Counted from the stretch's first letter, positions 27,372 through 35,525 are shown. The stretch: DNA of 64,000 nucleotides from CAVYUC01 sp963783085 (GCA_963783085.1 CAWAMJ010000012.1:62001-126000), one strand, 5' to 3'. Translations and numbers: made by a program. Notes: generated by a model from the sequence alone, not told the origin.

Positions 27372-28505
27372 ATGAAAAAAGTACTGAGTTATTTTCTGTT
27401 TATTTTCTTGTTCATAAGTTTTGCGGGATGCCAAAGAAAGCAAGGCGACATCTTTTACGATAAAAAATACATTGATGCGGTAAAAGCGGCCCGGAAAGAT
27501 GTTGTTTTCTTTATGGTGCGCAACAATACACCGGGCGCCAATGTGGCTGTTTCCGTGGATGGTAAACTGGTCTATTCAGAAGGGATGGGAATGGCTTCAA
27601 AAGATTTGGAGGTGCCGGCAACCCGCGAAACCAAATTCAGGATTGGCGAGGTTTCGGAGGTTTTTACATCAATGTTATACCAGCTTATGGTAGCCGACGG
27701 AATACTTAATCCGGATTCAACCGTGCAACATTACCTTCCTGATTTTCCGGAGAAAAAATACGATTTAAAATTGCGGCATTTAATTCACCAGACTTCCGGG
27801 CTTCGGCGCCCTGCGGGTCAGGAAGATGACTGGCGCGGATTGAATATCAGCCTTCAAAAAGGGTTGGAACAATTTAAAAATGATTCCCTGACAGCGCCGC
27901 CGGGATATTTCCAGGCATTGAGCATGTACAATTACAACCTGCTGGGTGCAATTATGGAGAAAGCAACCGGAAAATGGTACAACAATTTGCTGAAAGATTA
28001 TTTAACCGATACGCTTCACATGGGAAGCACGGTTGTTGACCATCCGTTTATTACGATAAAAAACCGCGCTGATTATTTTGATCGCAACATGATATCGGCG
28101 GTGGTAAATGCCACGTTCCGCGATATGCGTTACCGGGCTCCGTCACAGGGCCTGCTTTCCACTGCCGATGATATGGTGAAACTGGGAAACGCCGTGTTGT
28201 TTTCGGATTATATTCCGCAGTCGGCAAAAGACAACCTCTTTAAGCCGGTAATACTGGCCGACGATATTCCCTCGACAATGGCCAATGGCTGGATTTTACT
28301 GCAAGACCTCGAGGGCAGGAAAATTTACGGTAGAAGTGGTAGTGTGACTGGTGGCAGTGCAGCGTTGTTAATTTATCCGGAAGAAAATATTGTGGTGGCT
28401 TTTGCCTGTAATCTGAAATTATTACCCGACGACATTCCGGTATTTGAGATTGCCAGCCACTTTAAACCGGGCGCCGGCGACGCAGGGAAAACGGAAGAAA
28501 AATAA
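27372..28505 (+). CDS. Serine-hydrolase-fold (class C beta-lactamase-like) lipoprotein lacking catalytic motifs
   Basis: This 377-residue lipoprotein (lipobox around FAGC, Cys 20) aligns through its length to the beta-lactamase/D-Ala-D-Ala-carboxypeptidase-like family. The usual SxxK nucleophile motif (normally IGSVSKxFT) reads IGEVSEVFT here, with Glu 93 and Glu 96 in place of Ser and Lys. The YxN motif (normally YSNxGYxLLG) reads LSMYNYNLLG, losing both key residues. The third motif is GRSGSVTGGS, near the usual HTG. So it looks like a catalytically inactive relative, perhaps a binding or sensing protein. The frame is intact and the fold regions are conserved, which suggests a retained non-enzymatic role. 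It follows a LytS/LytR pair by 148 bp. Confidence 0.82.
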   Translation: MKKVLSYFLFIFLFISFAGCQRKQGDIFYDKKYIDAVKAARKDVVFFMVRNNTPGANVAVSVDGKLVYSEGMGMASKDLEVPATRETKFRIGEVSEVFTSMLYQLMVADGILNPDSTVQHYLPDFPEKKYDLKLRHLIHQTSGLRRPAGQEDDWRGLNISLQKGLEQFKNDSLTAPPGYFQALSMYNYNLLGAIMEKATGKWYNNLLKDYLTDTLHMGSTVVDHPFITIKNRADYFDRNMISAVVNATFRDMRYRAPSQGLLSTADDMVKLGNAVLFSDYIPQSAKDNLFKPVILADDIPSTMANGWILLQDLEGRKIYGRSGSVTGGSAALLIYPEENIVVAFACNLKLLPDDIPVFEIASHFKPGAGDAGKTEEK

Positions 28506-28549
28506 TCAGTTAATCTACAATCGACTGAAGCTGTGGAATTCCCTTTTCC

Positions 28550-29500
28550 TTACGAAAACAGCGACTCTACGAATTCGCGCCGGCGGAAAATCTGAAGGTC
28601 TTCCATTTTTTCGCCAATACCGATATATTTCACTGGTATTTTAAACTGATCGGAAATTCCGATAACCACTCCACCTTTGGCGGTTCCGTCGAGTTTGGTG
28701 AGCGCAATTGCGGTAACTTCGGTGGCTTTGGTAAATTGTTTGGCCTGTTCGAATGCATTTTGGCCGGTGGAACCATCGAGAATGAGCAAAACTTCGTGCG
28801 GCGCACCAGGCACTATTTTATCCATTACTTTTCTGATTTTCGACAGTTCGTTCATCAGGTTTACCTTGTTGTGCAGCCTTCCGGCGGTGTCGACAATTAC
28901 CACATCAGCGTTTTTTGATTTGGCTGATGAAAGCGCGTCGTAAGCCACCGAAGCCGGGTCGGAACCCATTTTCTGTTTCACAACCGGTACGTTCACACGA
29001 TTGGCCCAAATTTCCAGCTGTTCGATGGCAGCGGCCCTGAACGTATCGGCAGCGCCTAAATAAACTGATTTTCCAGCCTCTTTAAACTGGTAGGCCAATT
29101 TACCGATGGTGGTTGTTTTACCCACTCCATTTACGCCTACCACCATAATTACATAGGGTCTTGTGCTTTCCGGAAGGTCGAAATCGGAAACGTCTTCTGT
29201 GTTGTTTTCCTCGAGCAAAGCAGCAATTTCTTCCTTTAAAATGTTATTTAATTCACTGGTGCCCAAATATCTGTCGCGGGCTACGCGCGCCTCAATGCGT
29301 TCAATAATTTTTATGGTGGTATCTACGCCCACATCCGAAGAGATCAATACTTCTTCGAGGTTATCCAAAACATCGTCATCAACTTTTGTTTTGCCGGCAA
29401 CCGCACGCCCCAGTTTCTTAAAAACGCTCTCTTTGGTTTTTGAAAGCCCTTCATCGAGACTTTCTTTTTTATTTTTTGTAAAACTTCCGAATAATGCCAT
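28550..29500 (-). CDS. ftsY: Signal recognition particle receptor FtsY
   Basis: The 316-residue protein is a full NG-domain FtsY without the long acidic N-terminal extension, normal for Bacteroidota. The GTPase motifs are clear: G1 GVNGVGKTTTIGKLA, DTFRAAA, G3 DTAGR, G4 TKLDGTAKGG. FtsY docks the SRP-ribosome complex at the inner membrane for co-translational insertion. It lies downstream of rpmB-rpmG-DUF4295 on the same strand, with a hairpin terminator in the 128-bp gap that may lower its expression relative to the ribosomal genes. Confidence 0.97.
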   Translation of the reverse strand: MALFGSFTKNKKESLDEGLSKTKESVFKKLGRAVAGKTKVDDDVLDNLEEVLISSDVGVDTTIKIIERIEARVARDRYLGTSELNNILKEEIAALLEENNTEDVSDFDLPESTRPYVIMVVGVNGVGKTTTIGKLAYQFKEAGKSVYLGAADTFRAAAIEQLEIWANRVNVPVVKQKMGSDPASVAYDALSSAKSKNADVVIVDTAGRLHNKVNLMNELSKIRKVMDKIVPGAPHEVLLILDGSTGQNAFEQAKQFTKATEVTAIALTKLDGTAKGGVVIGISDQFKIPVKYIGIGEKMEDLQIFRRREFVESLFS

Positions 29501-29567
29501 TTTTCATTTTTTACTGATGCCTAAAATAATAATAATTTGTGGTAAACGTATGTTGGCGTGTTCGAAT

Positions 29568-29601
29568 ACAAAAAAAGCTCCCATCGCGCGATGAAAGCTT
29601 T
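29568..29601 (-). terminator. Terminator between DUF4295 and ftsY
   Basis: On the minus strand AAAGCTTTCATC pairs with GATGGGAGCTTT (two G-U pairs) around a GCGC loop, followed by a T tract (29568-29573 on plus as A). It would end or attenuate the rpmB-rpmG-DUF4295 transcript ahead of ftsY. Confidence 0.72.
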
Positions 29602-29628
29602 CCTGATATCATTTCGTATCCGAATCGT

Positions 29629-29781
29629 TTATTTCTTAAAATAATCGTTTACTTCGTCGTTTATAATCACTTCTTCCCTGAAAGTATAAGCGCCGGTTTT
29701 TTCTGATTTGACCATTCTAATCACTTTTGCATGGCCTTTTCCAGCACCTTTTTGTAATGTTGCAACCGTTTTCTTTGCCAT
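29629..29781 (-). CDS. DUF4295 small basic protein in ribosomal protein operon
   Basis: A 50-codon gene reads MAKKTVATLQKGAGKGHAKV at the start and ends NDYFKK. It matches DUF4295, a Bacteroidota family of short, lysine-rich proteins found next to L28 and L33. Its start lies 8 bp after the rpmG stop, in the same operon. Size, charge and position suggest a ribosome-associated protein. I recall that Bacteroidota ribosomes contain a phylum-specific large-subunit protein, but I cannot confirm that it is this family. Confidence 0.88.
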   Translation of the reverse strand: MAKKTVATLQKGAGKGHAKVIRMVKSEKTGAYTFREEVIINDEVNDYFKK

Positions 29782-29789
29782 AACTTAAC

Positions 29790-29978
29790 CTATTTTATTT
29801 CTTTATGAACTGTTACTTTCTTAAGTATCGGATTATACTTTTTCAATTCCATCCGTTCAGGAGTATTTTTCCTGTTTTTGGTGGTAATGTATCGCGAAGT
29901 TCCCGGCATTCCGCTATCCTTGTGCTCGGTGCACTCCAAAATTACCTGTATTCTGTTGCCTTTTCCTTTTTTAGCCAT
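29790..29978 (-). CDS. rpmG: 50S ribosomal protein L33
   Basis: The 62-residue protein matches bL33 (GNRIQVILECTEHK, GTSRYITTKNRKNTPERMEL, KKYNP). It lacks the CxxC zinc pairs, so it is the zinc-free form. It lies 11 bp downstream of rpmB and 8 bp upstream of the DUF4295 gene, all on the minus strand. Confidence 0.97.
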   Translation of the reverse strand: MAKKGKGNRIQVILECTEHKDSGMPGTSRYITTKNRKNTPERMELKKYNPILKKVTVHKEIK

Positions 29979-29989
29979 TACAAACGATT

Positions 29990-30232
29990 TTAATATTTTT
30001 TAATAAAACCTTTTTCTTTTGCTTCACTCAGCGCTGCTTTAATACCCACTTTGTTGATAGTGCGGATACCGGCGGCAGAAACTGTTAAACTCACCCAGCG
30101 GTTTTCTTCCGGAAGATAAAATTTCTTACTAAACAGGTTGACATCAAATGTCCGTTTTACCCTGCGTTTCGAGTGGGAAACAGAGTTACCCACCATTGCT
30201 TTTTTACCTGTTATCTGACAAACTCGTGACAT
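29990..30232 (-). CDS. rpmB: 50S ribosomal protein L28
   Basis: The gene encodes bL28 (SRVCQITGKKAMVGNSVSHS, RRVKRTFDVNLFSKKF, LTVSAAGIRTINKVG). I start at 30232, where the family's MSRVCQ begins; an upstream in-frame ATG would add a spurious leader. This gives 80 residues. It is the first gene of the rpmB-rpmG-DUF4295 operon, with a good promoter 23 bp upstream. Confidence 0.97.
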   Translation of the reverse strand: MSRVCQITGKKAMVGNSVSHSKRRVKRTFDVNLFSKKFYLPEENRWVSLTVSAAGIRTINKVGIKAALSEAKEKGFIKKY

Positions 30233-30254
30233 TTTTATATAATTTCTTGATGTA

Positions 30255-30285
30255 CAAACAAACACATTTTTTAACGGCTTGCAAA
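30255..30285 (-). promoter_or_regulatory. Promoter of rpmB-rpmG-DUF4295 operon
   Basis: On the minus strand a TTTG (30282-30285) is followed by 19 bp and TTTGTTTG (30255-30262), a 5-of-6 match to the TAnnTTTG -7 consensus. It faces rpmB. Confidence 0.6.
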
Positions 30286-30430
30286 GGAAATATATTTTTT
30301 ATAAAAAATCAAGCAGACCAGAAGATTTTATTTCAACAATTAACAATTGAATTTCTACTTGTAAAAACAGGCGCCGTTTTAATTTCAACCGGTAAATTTT
30401 TACTTTCGGTGCAAAAATAACCGAAATGCT

Positions 30431-30595
30431 TTTCAATTCAACAGCATTCCTCGTTTTTTTGCCAATCCTGATTCGGTCGTCAAAAATAAATTGAATTGGA
30501 AAGATGCAACTCATTTAAACAATTCCGGAGCGGAAGCAGCTACTAAATTTGTGGTAAAAAAACTGGATGAACTTTATTTCGGATGCAAAAGATAG
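30431..30595 (+). pseudogene. C-terminal remnant of an SGNH/GDSL-type hydrolase-like protein
   Basis: A 54-codon plus-strand frame without a start reads IPRFFANPDSVVKN, then NWKDATHLNNSGAEAATK, and stops at 30593. The D-x-x-H-L-N-x-x-G-A pattern is the C-terminal Asp-His catalytic block of SGNH hydrolases. Nothing matching the rest of the domain precedes it: 30286-30430 is AT-rich with no recognisable coding sequence. So this looks like the tail of a deleted gene. It converges with the HsdR_N-like gene, 13 bp apart. Confidence 0.6.
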
Positions 30596-30608
30596 CTTTT
30601 GGAAAATT

Positions 30609-31085
30609 TCAGCTAAAATCCCGGCCGCTGTTTCTGCATTGTTCGGAAAACAAAGGAATTTCTGGTAAATACTCGTAGCTGTTTTTTGGATAATCAATTT
30701 TACAGGCAAAATGCTGCATTCCGTTGGAAACCGCCACATTTTCCACCCGGATTACCATGTTGTAACGTACCACCTGATCAAAGGCATCCTGAGTTATTTT
30801 TACTTCCGGCGCCTTAAATTCCGCCATCAAAAATGGTTGCCCGTTGCGGTTGTACACCAGTAAATCGAACCGGAATAATTTACCGTTCAGCATTATCTTC
30901 TTTTCCACAGCCATGAGCGACTGCGGATAATTTTTTTCTTCAGCCAGATACCGGATAAAATTCTGTCGCACCCACTCTTCCGGTGTTAACACGATGTATT
31001 TTTTCCTTATTATATCGAAAATAAACTGGCGGCTTTCTTCAACCTTTATTTTGAATTCGTACTCAGGCAAATTGAGCTTTTGCAT
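30609..31085 (-). CDS. Orphan type I restriction HsdR N-terminal-like nuclease domain protein
   Basis: The 158-residue protein looks like a free-standing HSDR_N_2 domain: ESRQFIFDIIRKKYIVLTPE, VRQNFIRYLAEEKNYP, and the PD-(D/E)XK-type core FRFDLLVYNRNGQPFLMAEFK with Asp and Glu-x-Lys in place. Such short proteins are common in Bacteroidota, and their function is unknown. No hsdM, hsdS or helicase portion is nearby, so this is not a restriction-modification locus. It is divergent from the AMP nucleosidase gene. Confidence 0.85.
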   Translation of the reverse strand: MQKLNLPEYEFKIKVEESRQFIFDIIRKKYIVLTPEEWVRQNFIRYLAEEKNYPQSLMAVEKKIMLNGKLFRFDLLVYNRNGQPFLMAEFKAPEVKITQDAFDQVVRYNMVIRVENVAVSNGMQHFACKIDYPKNSYEYLPEIPLFSEQCRNSGRDFS

Positions 31086-31123
31086 TTCAATCCTAATATT
31101 TCATTATAAACTGTAAACAAATG

Positions 31124-31155
31124 TTGGCAGCGCCCGCATAAAAATTATATTTTTG
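31124..31155 (+). promoter_or_regulatory. Promoter of the AMP nucleosidase gene group
   Basis: TTG (31124-31126), 21 bp, then TATTTTTG (31148-31155), a perfect TAnnTTTG -7 element, 55 bp before the start at 31211. Confidence 0.68.
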
Positions 31156-31210
31156 TGACTGCCTTTTCCAGCAAACAAAATAAGACATTCTTCACCAATT
31201 GGGTTCACAG

Positions 31211-31981
31211 ATGAAGACAAAAAAAGAAATTGTAGACAACTGGCTTCCGCGTTACACCGGCAAAAAACTGGAAGATTTTGGCGAATATATTTTGCTGACG
31301 AACTTTTTAAATTACGTTGAAAAGTTTGCCCTGCGCTTTGAAGTTCCCGTGGAAGGCGGCGATAAAAATATGCCCAATGCCACAGCCGAAGGGATTAGCA
31401 TCATCAATTTTGGGATGGGAAGCCCGAATGCTGCAACCATCATGGATTTACTGAGCGCCATAAAACCAAAAGGTGTGCTGTTTCTTGGCAAATGCGGCGG
31501 CTTAAAGAAAAAAAACAAACTCGGTGATTTGATTTTACCAATCGCCGCCATCCGCAACGAAGGTACCTCGGGCGACTATATGCCCCCGGAAGTACCAGCG
31601 CTGCCGGCATTTAACATTCAGCGGGCGGTTTCGCATATTTTACGCAATAACGGGTCAGATTACTGGACAGGCGTGGTTTACACCACCAACCGCCGCGTTT
31701 GGGAATATGACGAGAAGTTTAAAAGGTACCTGACCAAAACACGGGCAATTGCCATCGATATGGAAACGGCCACCCTGTTTACGGTTGGTTTCATGAATAA
31801 AATCCCCACCGGCGCACTGTTGCTCGTATCTGATCAACCCATGATTTCGGCGGGTGTAAAAACAACTGAAAGCGACAAACTTGTAACGCTGAAATTTGTT
31901 GAACTCCATATTCAGGCTGGCATCGACGCTTTACTTGAAATTAAAAACAACGGATTGTCAGTAAAACATTTAAGATTTTAA
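31211..31981 (+). CDS. amn: AMP nucleosidase (short form)
   Basis: The protein is a nucleoside-phosphorylase-fold AMP nucleosidase, which hydrolyses AMP to adenine and ribose 5-phosphate. I start at the ATG at 31211 (MKTKKEIVDNWLPRYTG); a TTG four codons earlier is less likely. That makes 256 residues, the Bacteroidota short form lacking the regulatory N-terminal domain of E. coli Amn. Visible motifs are INFGMGSPNAATIMDLL, LFLGKCGG, NEGTSGDY and AIDMETATLFTVG (catalytic region), with SDQPM for the catalytic Asp. The stop is one base before the holA start, so the two are co-transcribed. Confidence 0.9.
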   Translation: MKTKKEIVDNWLPRYTGKKLEDFGEYILLTNFLNYVEKFALRFEVPVEGGDKNMPNATAEGISIINFGMGSPNAATIMDLLSAIKPKGVLFLGKCGGLKKKNKLGDLILPIAAIRNEGTSGDYMPPEVPALPAFNIQRAVSHILRNNGSDYWTGVVYTTNRRVWEYDEKFKRYLTKTRAIAIDMETATLFTVGFMNKIPTGALLLVSDQPMISAGVKTTESDKLVTLKFVELHIQAGIDALLEIKNNGLSVKHLRF

Positions 31982-31982
31982 T

Positions 31983-32984
31983 ATGGATTATAAAGTCATC
32001 ATCGATAACCTTAAAAAGAAGATTTATCATCCCATTTATTTGTTGCAGGGGGAAGAACCTTATTTCATTGATAAAATTTCGAATTACATCGAAAAAAATG
32101 TTTTGACCGATGCCGAAAAAGGATTTAACCAAACCATTTTTTACGGAAAAGATACCGAACCCCGGACCATTGCCGAAAGTGCGCTGCGTTTTCCGATGAT
32201 GTCCGACAAACAGGTGATTATTGTAAAGGAAGCACAGAGCCTTAAAAAAATTGAAGATCTTGCTTATTATGCCGGAAAACCGATGGCATCAACCATTTTG
32301 GTACTGAACCACAAATACAAAAACCTGGATTCCCGTACGAAACTGGCCAAGGCAATCAAAAAAAACGGCGTTGTTTTTACCTCTTCAAAAATTTATGAAA
32401 ACAAAGTGCCTGCCTGGGTCGAAAGTTATCTGGCAGAAAAAGGGTTTAAAATCACACCGCAGGCATCGCAGATTTTAACCTCCTTTTTGGGCAACGATTT
32501 GGGCAAAGTAGCCAACGAACTCGATAAACTGATTATTGCTGTAAAAGATACGAAGCAGATTACTGCCGAACATATCGAGAAAAACATCGGTGTAAGTAAG
32601 GAATTTAATGTTTACGAACTGCAAAATGCACTGGGCGAAAAGAACATACTGAAAGCAAACCGAATTATCAATTATTTCGGCGCAAACGAAAAACTGAACC
32701 CGATTCCGAAGACCATTGCCAGTTTGTATTTTTATTATTCGAAGTTGTTTACCTATCATTTTCTGGAAAACAAATCGGAATACAGCGTGGCGGCCGGGCT
32801 TGGATTGAGCCCGTTTATCGCCAAATCGTACATTTCGGCGGCAAAAAAATATACGCCCACAAAATTGTACGAAATTATGGGAATTTTGCGCGAATACGAT
32901 ATGAAAAGCAAAGGCGGCGAGGGGACAGGATTGGTTGACACGGCAAGTTTACAAAAAGAAATGATTTATAAAATTCTGCACTAA
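31983..32984 (+). CDS. holA: DNA polymerase III subunit delta
   Basis: The 333-residue protein matches the HolA family: LLQGEEPYFIDKISNYIE near the N-terminus, FPMMSDKQVIIVKEAQ, FLGNDLGKVANELDKLI and the collar-domain C-terminus. Delta opens the beta clamp as part of the clamp loader. It starts one base after the AMP nucleosidase stop and abuts the rhomboid gene start, indicating one operon. Confidence 0.93.
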   Translation: MDYKVIIDNLKKKIYHPIYLLQGEEPYFIDKISNYIEKNVLTDAEKGFNQTIFYGKDTEPRTIAESALRFPMMSDKQVIIVKEAQSLKKIEDLAYYAGKPMASTILVLNHKYKNLDSRTKLAKAIKKNGVVFTSSKIYENKVPAWVESYLAEKGFKITPQASQILTSFLGNDLGKVANELDKLIIAVKDTKQITAEHIEKNIGVSKEFNVYELQNALGEKNILKANRIINYFGANEKLNPIPKTIASLYFYYSKLFTYHFLENKSEYSVAAGLGLSPFIAKSYISAAKKYTPTKLYEIMGILREYDMKSKGGEGTGLVDTASLQKEMIYKILH

Positions 32985-33602
32985 ATGATTTTAACCTGGA
33001 TTATCATAGGCATAACGGCAGTGGTTTCCTATGCTGCTCTTCAAAACCATTCGCTCACCGAAAAACTTCAGTTTAATGCTGCGATGGTTATACACCGGAA
33101 ACAGTATTACCGGCTCATTTCACATGCTTTTGTGCATGCCAGTTGGATGCACCTGTTTGTGAACATGCTCGTGCTGTATTTTTTTGGCCGGTATGTGGAA
33201 GGTTATTATTTTGAACGCTATTTCGGGGAACGCGCCATTCTGTTTTATTTGTTGTTGTATTTGGGCGGAATTCTTGCATCGAACGTTTACAGCCTGATAA
33301 AACACCAAAACGATTATTATTACAATGCGGTGGGAGCTTCGGGCGCTGTATCGGCAGTATTGTTCGCGTTTATCTTTTTCAACCCGTGGGAAAAAATTTA
33401 TTTCTTTGGCATACTTCCCATCCCGGGAATTATTTTTGCGGTCGGTTACCTGGTATATTCTTATTACATGGGAAAACGAAAAATAGACAATGTTGCCCAC
33501 GACGCCCACTTTTTGGGCGCGCTTTTCGGATTTATATTTCCCATTATTCTAAAACCCGGCTTGTTCGATCTGTTTATCGACAACCTGTTTTCATTTGTCT
33601 GA
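32985..33602 (+). CDS. Rhomboid family intramembrane serine protease
   Basis: The 205-residue membrane protein has about six hydrophobic segments. It contains the rhomboid features: HASWMHLFVNML on an early helix, the catalytic Ser in GASGAVSAVLF, and the catalytic His in AHDAHFLGALFG. It should cleave transmembrane substrates in the inner membrane. The start codon immediately follows the holA stop. It is followed by a class IV aminotransferase-like gene 3 bp later. Confidence 0.93.
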   Translation: MILTWIIIGITAVVSYAALQNHSLTEKLQFNAAMVIHRKQYYRLISHAFVHASWMHLFVNMLVLYFFGRYVEGYYFERYFGERAILFYLLLYLGGILASNVYSLIKHQNDYYYNAVGASGAVSAVLFAFIFFNPWEKIYFFGILPIPGIIFAVGYLVYSYYMGKRKIDNVAHDAHFLGALFGFIFPIILKPGLFDLFIDNLFSFV

Positions 33603-33605
33603 TCC

Positions 33606-34433
33606 ATGGATTTTTTAATTGTTGACGGGGAAGTAATTAATAAAAATGAATTTGGCCTGAAGCCATTGTTGTGGAATGAATATGACCAGTTCAGCCGGAA
33701 AATGTGGTTCGGATTTGGCGGAATACCTTTTTTTGAAGAAAACCTGGAGCTAATAAAACAGCAGGCAGCACAACTAAAAATCGCATTGCCCGGGTTGTTT
33801 TCAGATCGAAAGGAATTATTCCGCATCGTAAAACGGATGCTCAACAAAAACAGGTTCTATCGTTCCGGCTTTGTCCGGTTTCAAATTTTCCGGAACAAAA
33901 AAGAAATGCACTTCGTTATCTCTGCCAATGCTTTTTCCGGAACTGAATTTCCTTTCCGGAAAACGGGAATTTTGCTGAATTTCTCCGAAATCAAAAAATA
34001 TTCCCGGAATCCGTTCAACCGTCATTCTTTCTACAACCATACATTTTGGAAAATCGTTGAAAGCAGCATCGCCGGAACAAATTTTCAGAACACGATAATT
34101 TTAAATGAAGACGATTCGGTATGTGAATGCATTGCGGGCAATATTTACATGATTAAAGGCAGCAACCTGCTAACGCCATCACTAAATACCGGTTGTTGCG
34201 AAGATGTGCTCAGAAACGTGATTTTGAAAAAAGCCGGAGATCTAAATCTGGTAACCGACGAACCCGACCTGTTAAAAAAAGAGCGTTTTAAAGAAATGGA
34301 TGAAATTTTTATTGCCGGCGAGGAAATTGGTGTTCAATGGGTAATTGGGCTGGAAAACAGGAGGTTTATCCACCATTTTTCCCCAGAAATTTATGAAATG
34401 CTAAATCAGTTTTTGCAGGAAAAAGTGCATTAA
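33606..34433 (+). CDS. Class IV aminotransferase-like protein lacking the PLP lysine
   Basis: The 275-residue protein aligns to the class IV aminotransferase / aminodeoxychorismate lyase family (EDDSVCECIAGNIYMIKGSNLLTPSLNTG, IFIAGEEIGVQWV). In the family the PLP Schiff-base Lys lies in a K-T/S-x-N-Y type block, preceded here by NPFNRH. The corresponding position reads Ser (RHSFYNH, residue about 141). The downstream Glu (about 174) is present, and the LTPxLxTG loop is followed by an atypical CCEDVLR. It may be an inactive or altered paralogue, or my alignment may be off at this site. It sits 3 bp after the rhomboid gene and overlaps yqgE by 4 bp tail to tail. Confidence 0.75.
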   Translation: MDFLIVDGEVINKNEFGLKPLLWNEYDQFSRKMWFGFGGIPFFEENLELIKQQAAQLKIALPGLFSDRKELFRIVKRMLNKNRFYRSGFVRFQIFRNKKEMHFVISANAFSGTEFPFRKTGILLNFSEIKKYSRNPFNRHSFYNHTFWKIVESSIAGTNFQNTIILNEDDSVCECIAGNIYMIKGSNLLTPSLNTGCCEDVLRNVILKKAGDLNLVTDEPDLLKKERFKEMDEIFIAGEEIGVQWVIGLENRRFIHHFSPEIYEMLNQFLQEKVH

Positions 34434-35020
34434 TTCATTGATGGATTTTCAGGATAGTTTTCCCAGACCGAATAGCGTGTCCCTACCTTTTTCACAAAAT
34501 CAACCCAGGATGCTGCGTTCAATTCCCGCATTACCGCGTGCTCTTCCACATTATTTACCAACCAGGAATCTTCCTTTAATTCACGTTCCAGTTGCCCGGA
34601 ATCCCAACCGGAATAACCGAGAAAGAAACGAATTTCGGAAGGATGGATTAAACCATTTTTGATTTGCGATTTCAGTTCCTCAAAGTCGCCCCCCCAGTAC
34701 AAATCACCCAGCACCTGAATACTCCCCGGTAATCTTTTCCCAAGTTTGTGGATATAATAAATAGAATCGGTAGCCACAGGGCCGCCTAAATAAACCTGTC
34801 CTTCGAATTCGGGAAAGCCGGGAAGAATGTCGTGCACTGCAAGGTCAACTTTTTTGTTTAAAATGAAACCTACCGCGCCTTTTTCGCTAAATGCCACCAG
34901 CAAAACCACTGATCGGTTAAAATAGCTCCCGGACAAGAACGGTTCAGCAATTAAGATACGCCCCTTTTGCGGGGACATATTATTTGTTTTAATTCTGAAT
35001 ATGTCTAAATTGTTGTTCAT
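34430..35020 (-). CDS. YqgE/AlgH family protein
   Basis: The protein matches the YqgE/AlgH family: GRILIAEPFLSGSYFNRSVV, GAVGFILNKK, YLGGPVATDSIYYIH and RFFLGYSGWDSGQLEREL. I start at the second Met (35020), where MNNNLDIFRIK begins, leaving 196 residues; the first Met is four codons earlier. The family's role is unclear, possibly transcriptional. Its 3' end overlaps the aminotransferase-like gene by 4 bp. Confidence 0.92.
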   Translation of the reverse strand: MNNNLDIFRIKTNNMSPQKGRILIAEPFLSGSYFNRSVVLLVAFSEKGAVGFILNKKVDLAVHDILPGFPEFEGQVYLGGPVATDSIYYIHKLGKRLPGSIQVLGDLYWGGDFEELKSQIKNGLIHPSEIRFFLGYSGWDSGQLERELKEDSWLVNNVEEHAVMRELNAASWVDFVKKVGTRYSVWENYPENPSMN

Positions 35021-35108
35021 ACCGTTAAGCAATATAAGAAAATTAAACTATCAATCAAACAGTTGTAGGTTTTCTTAATAAAAATAAAATGTCGCTGGTA
35101 AAGTAGGA

Positions 35109-35423
35109 TTATTCTTCTTCAATAACGATGAAAACATCTTCATCGGGTTTTGACATGTGATATTGTTCACGGGCAAATTTTTCCAGTTTTTCCTTTCCTG
35201 CATTTAAATCTTCAAGTTTTTGCCTGTCGGCAGCTATCCGTTCTATATAATACTCTTTTTGCCTGATAAGTTGTTCCAGTTTTTCTTTATTCTCCCGATG
35301 GGAAACAATACTGTTTTCATCAAAGAAAACAAGCCACACCAAAAATAACACCGTGGCAATAATGTATTTATTGCTCAGAATTCCAGGCCATCTCCACCTT
35401 TTTAATTTTTGATCTTCCATCAC
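35109..35423 (-). CDS. FtsB/DivIC-type septum formation initiator
   Basis: The 104-residue protein has a short cytoplasmic N-terminus, one membrane helix (YIIATVLFLVWLVFF, about residues 20-34), and a periplasmic coiled coil rich in Glu, Lys and Leu, ending in FAREQYHMSKPDEDVFIV, a typical FtsB/DivIC motif. It would link the FtsQ/FtsL/FtsB divisome subcomplex. It is downstream of pruA, but a terminator lies between them. Confidence 0.9.
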   Translation of the reverse strand: MMEDQKLKRWRWPGILSNKYIIATVLFLVWLVFFDENSIVSHRENKEKLEQLIRQKEYYIERIAADRQKLEDLNAGKEKLEKFAREQYHMSKPDEDVFIVIEEE

Positions 35424-35460
35424 AACCGGTTTCCGGCAAAAATAATATATTCCTGATGCA

Positions 35461-35496
35461 AAAAAAAGAGGGCTGAATAAATCAACCCTCTTTTTT
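35461..35496. terminator. Intrinsic terminator downstream of pruA
   Basis: AAGAGGG and CCCTCTT arms flank a short loop, with A and T runs of six or more on each side, so it can work in both directions. It follows pruA on the minus strand and precedes the FtsB-like gene. Confidence 0.78.
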
Positions 35497-35525
35497 GAAC
35501 AAATAAAGGTTTATGAATTTATCTG

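Noticed and set aside
30609..31085. Possible restriction-modification locus based on the HsdR N-terminal-like domain
   Set aside because: No methylase, specificity or helicase gene is adjacent; short orphan proteins of this type are common in the phylum.
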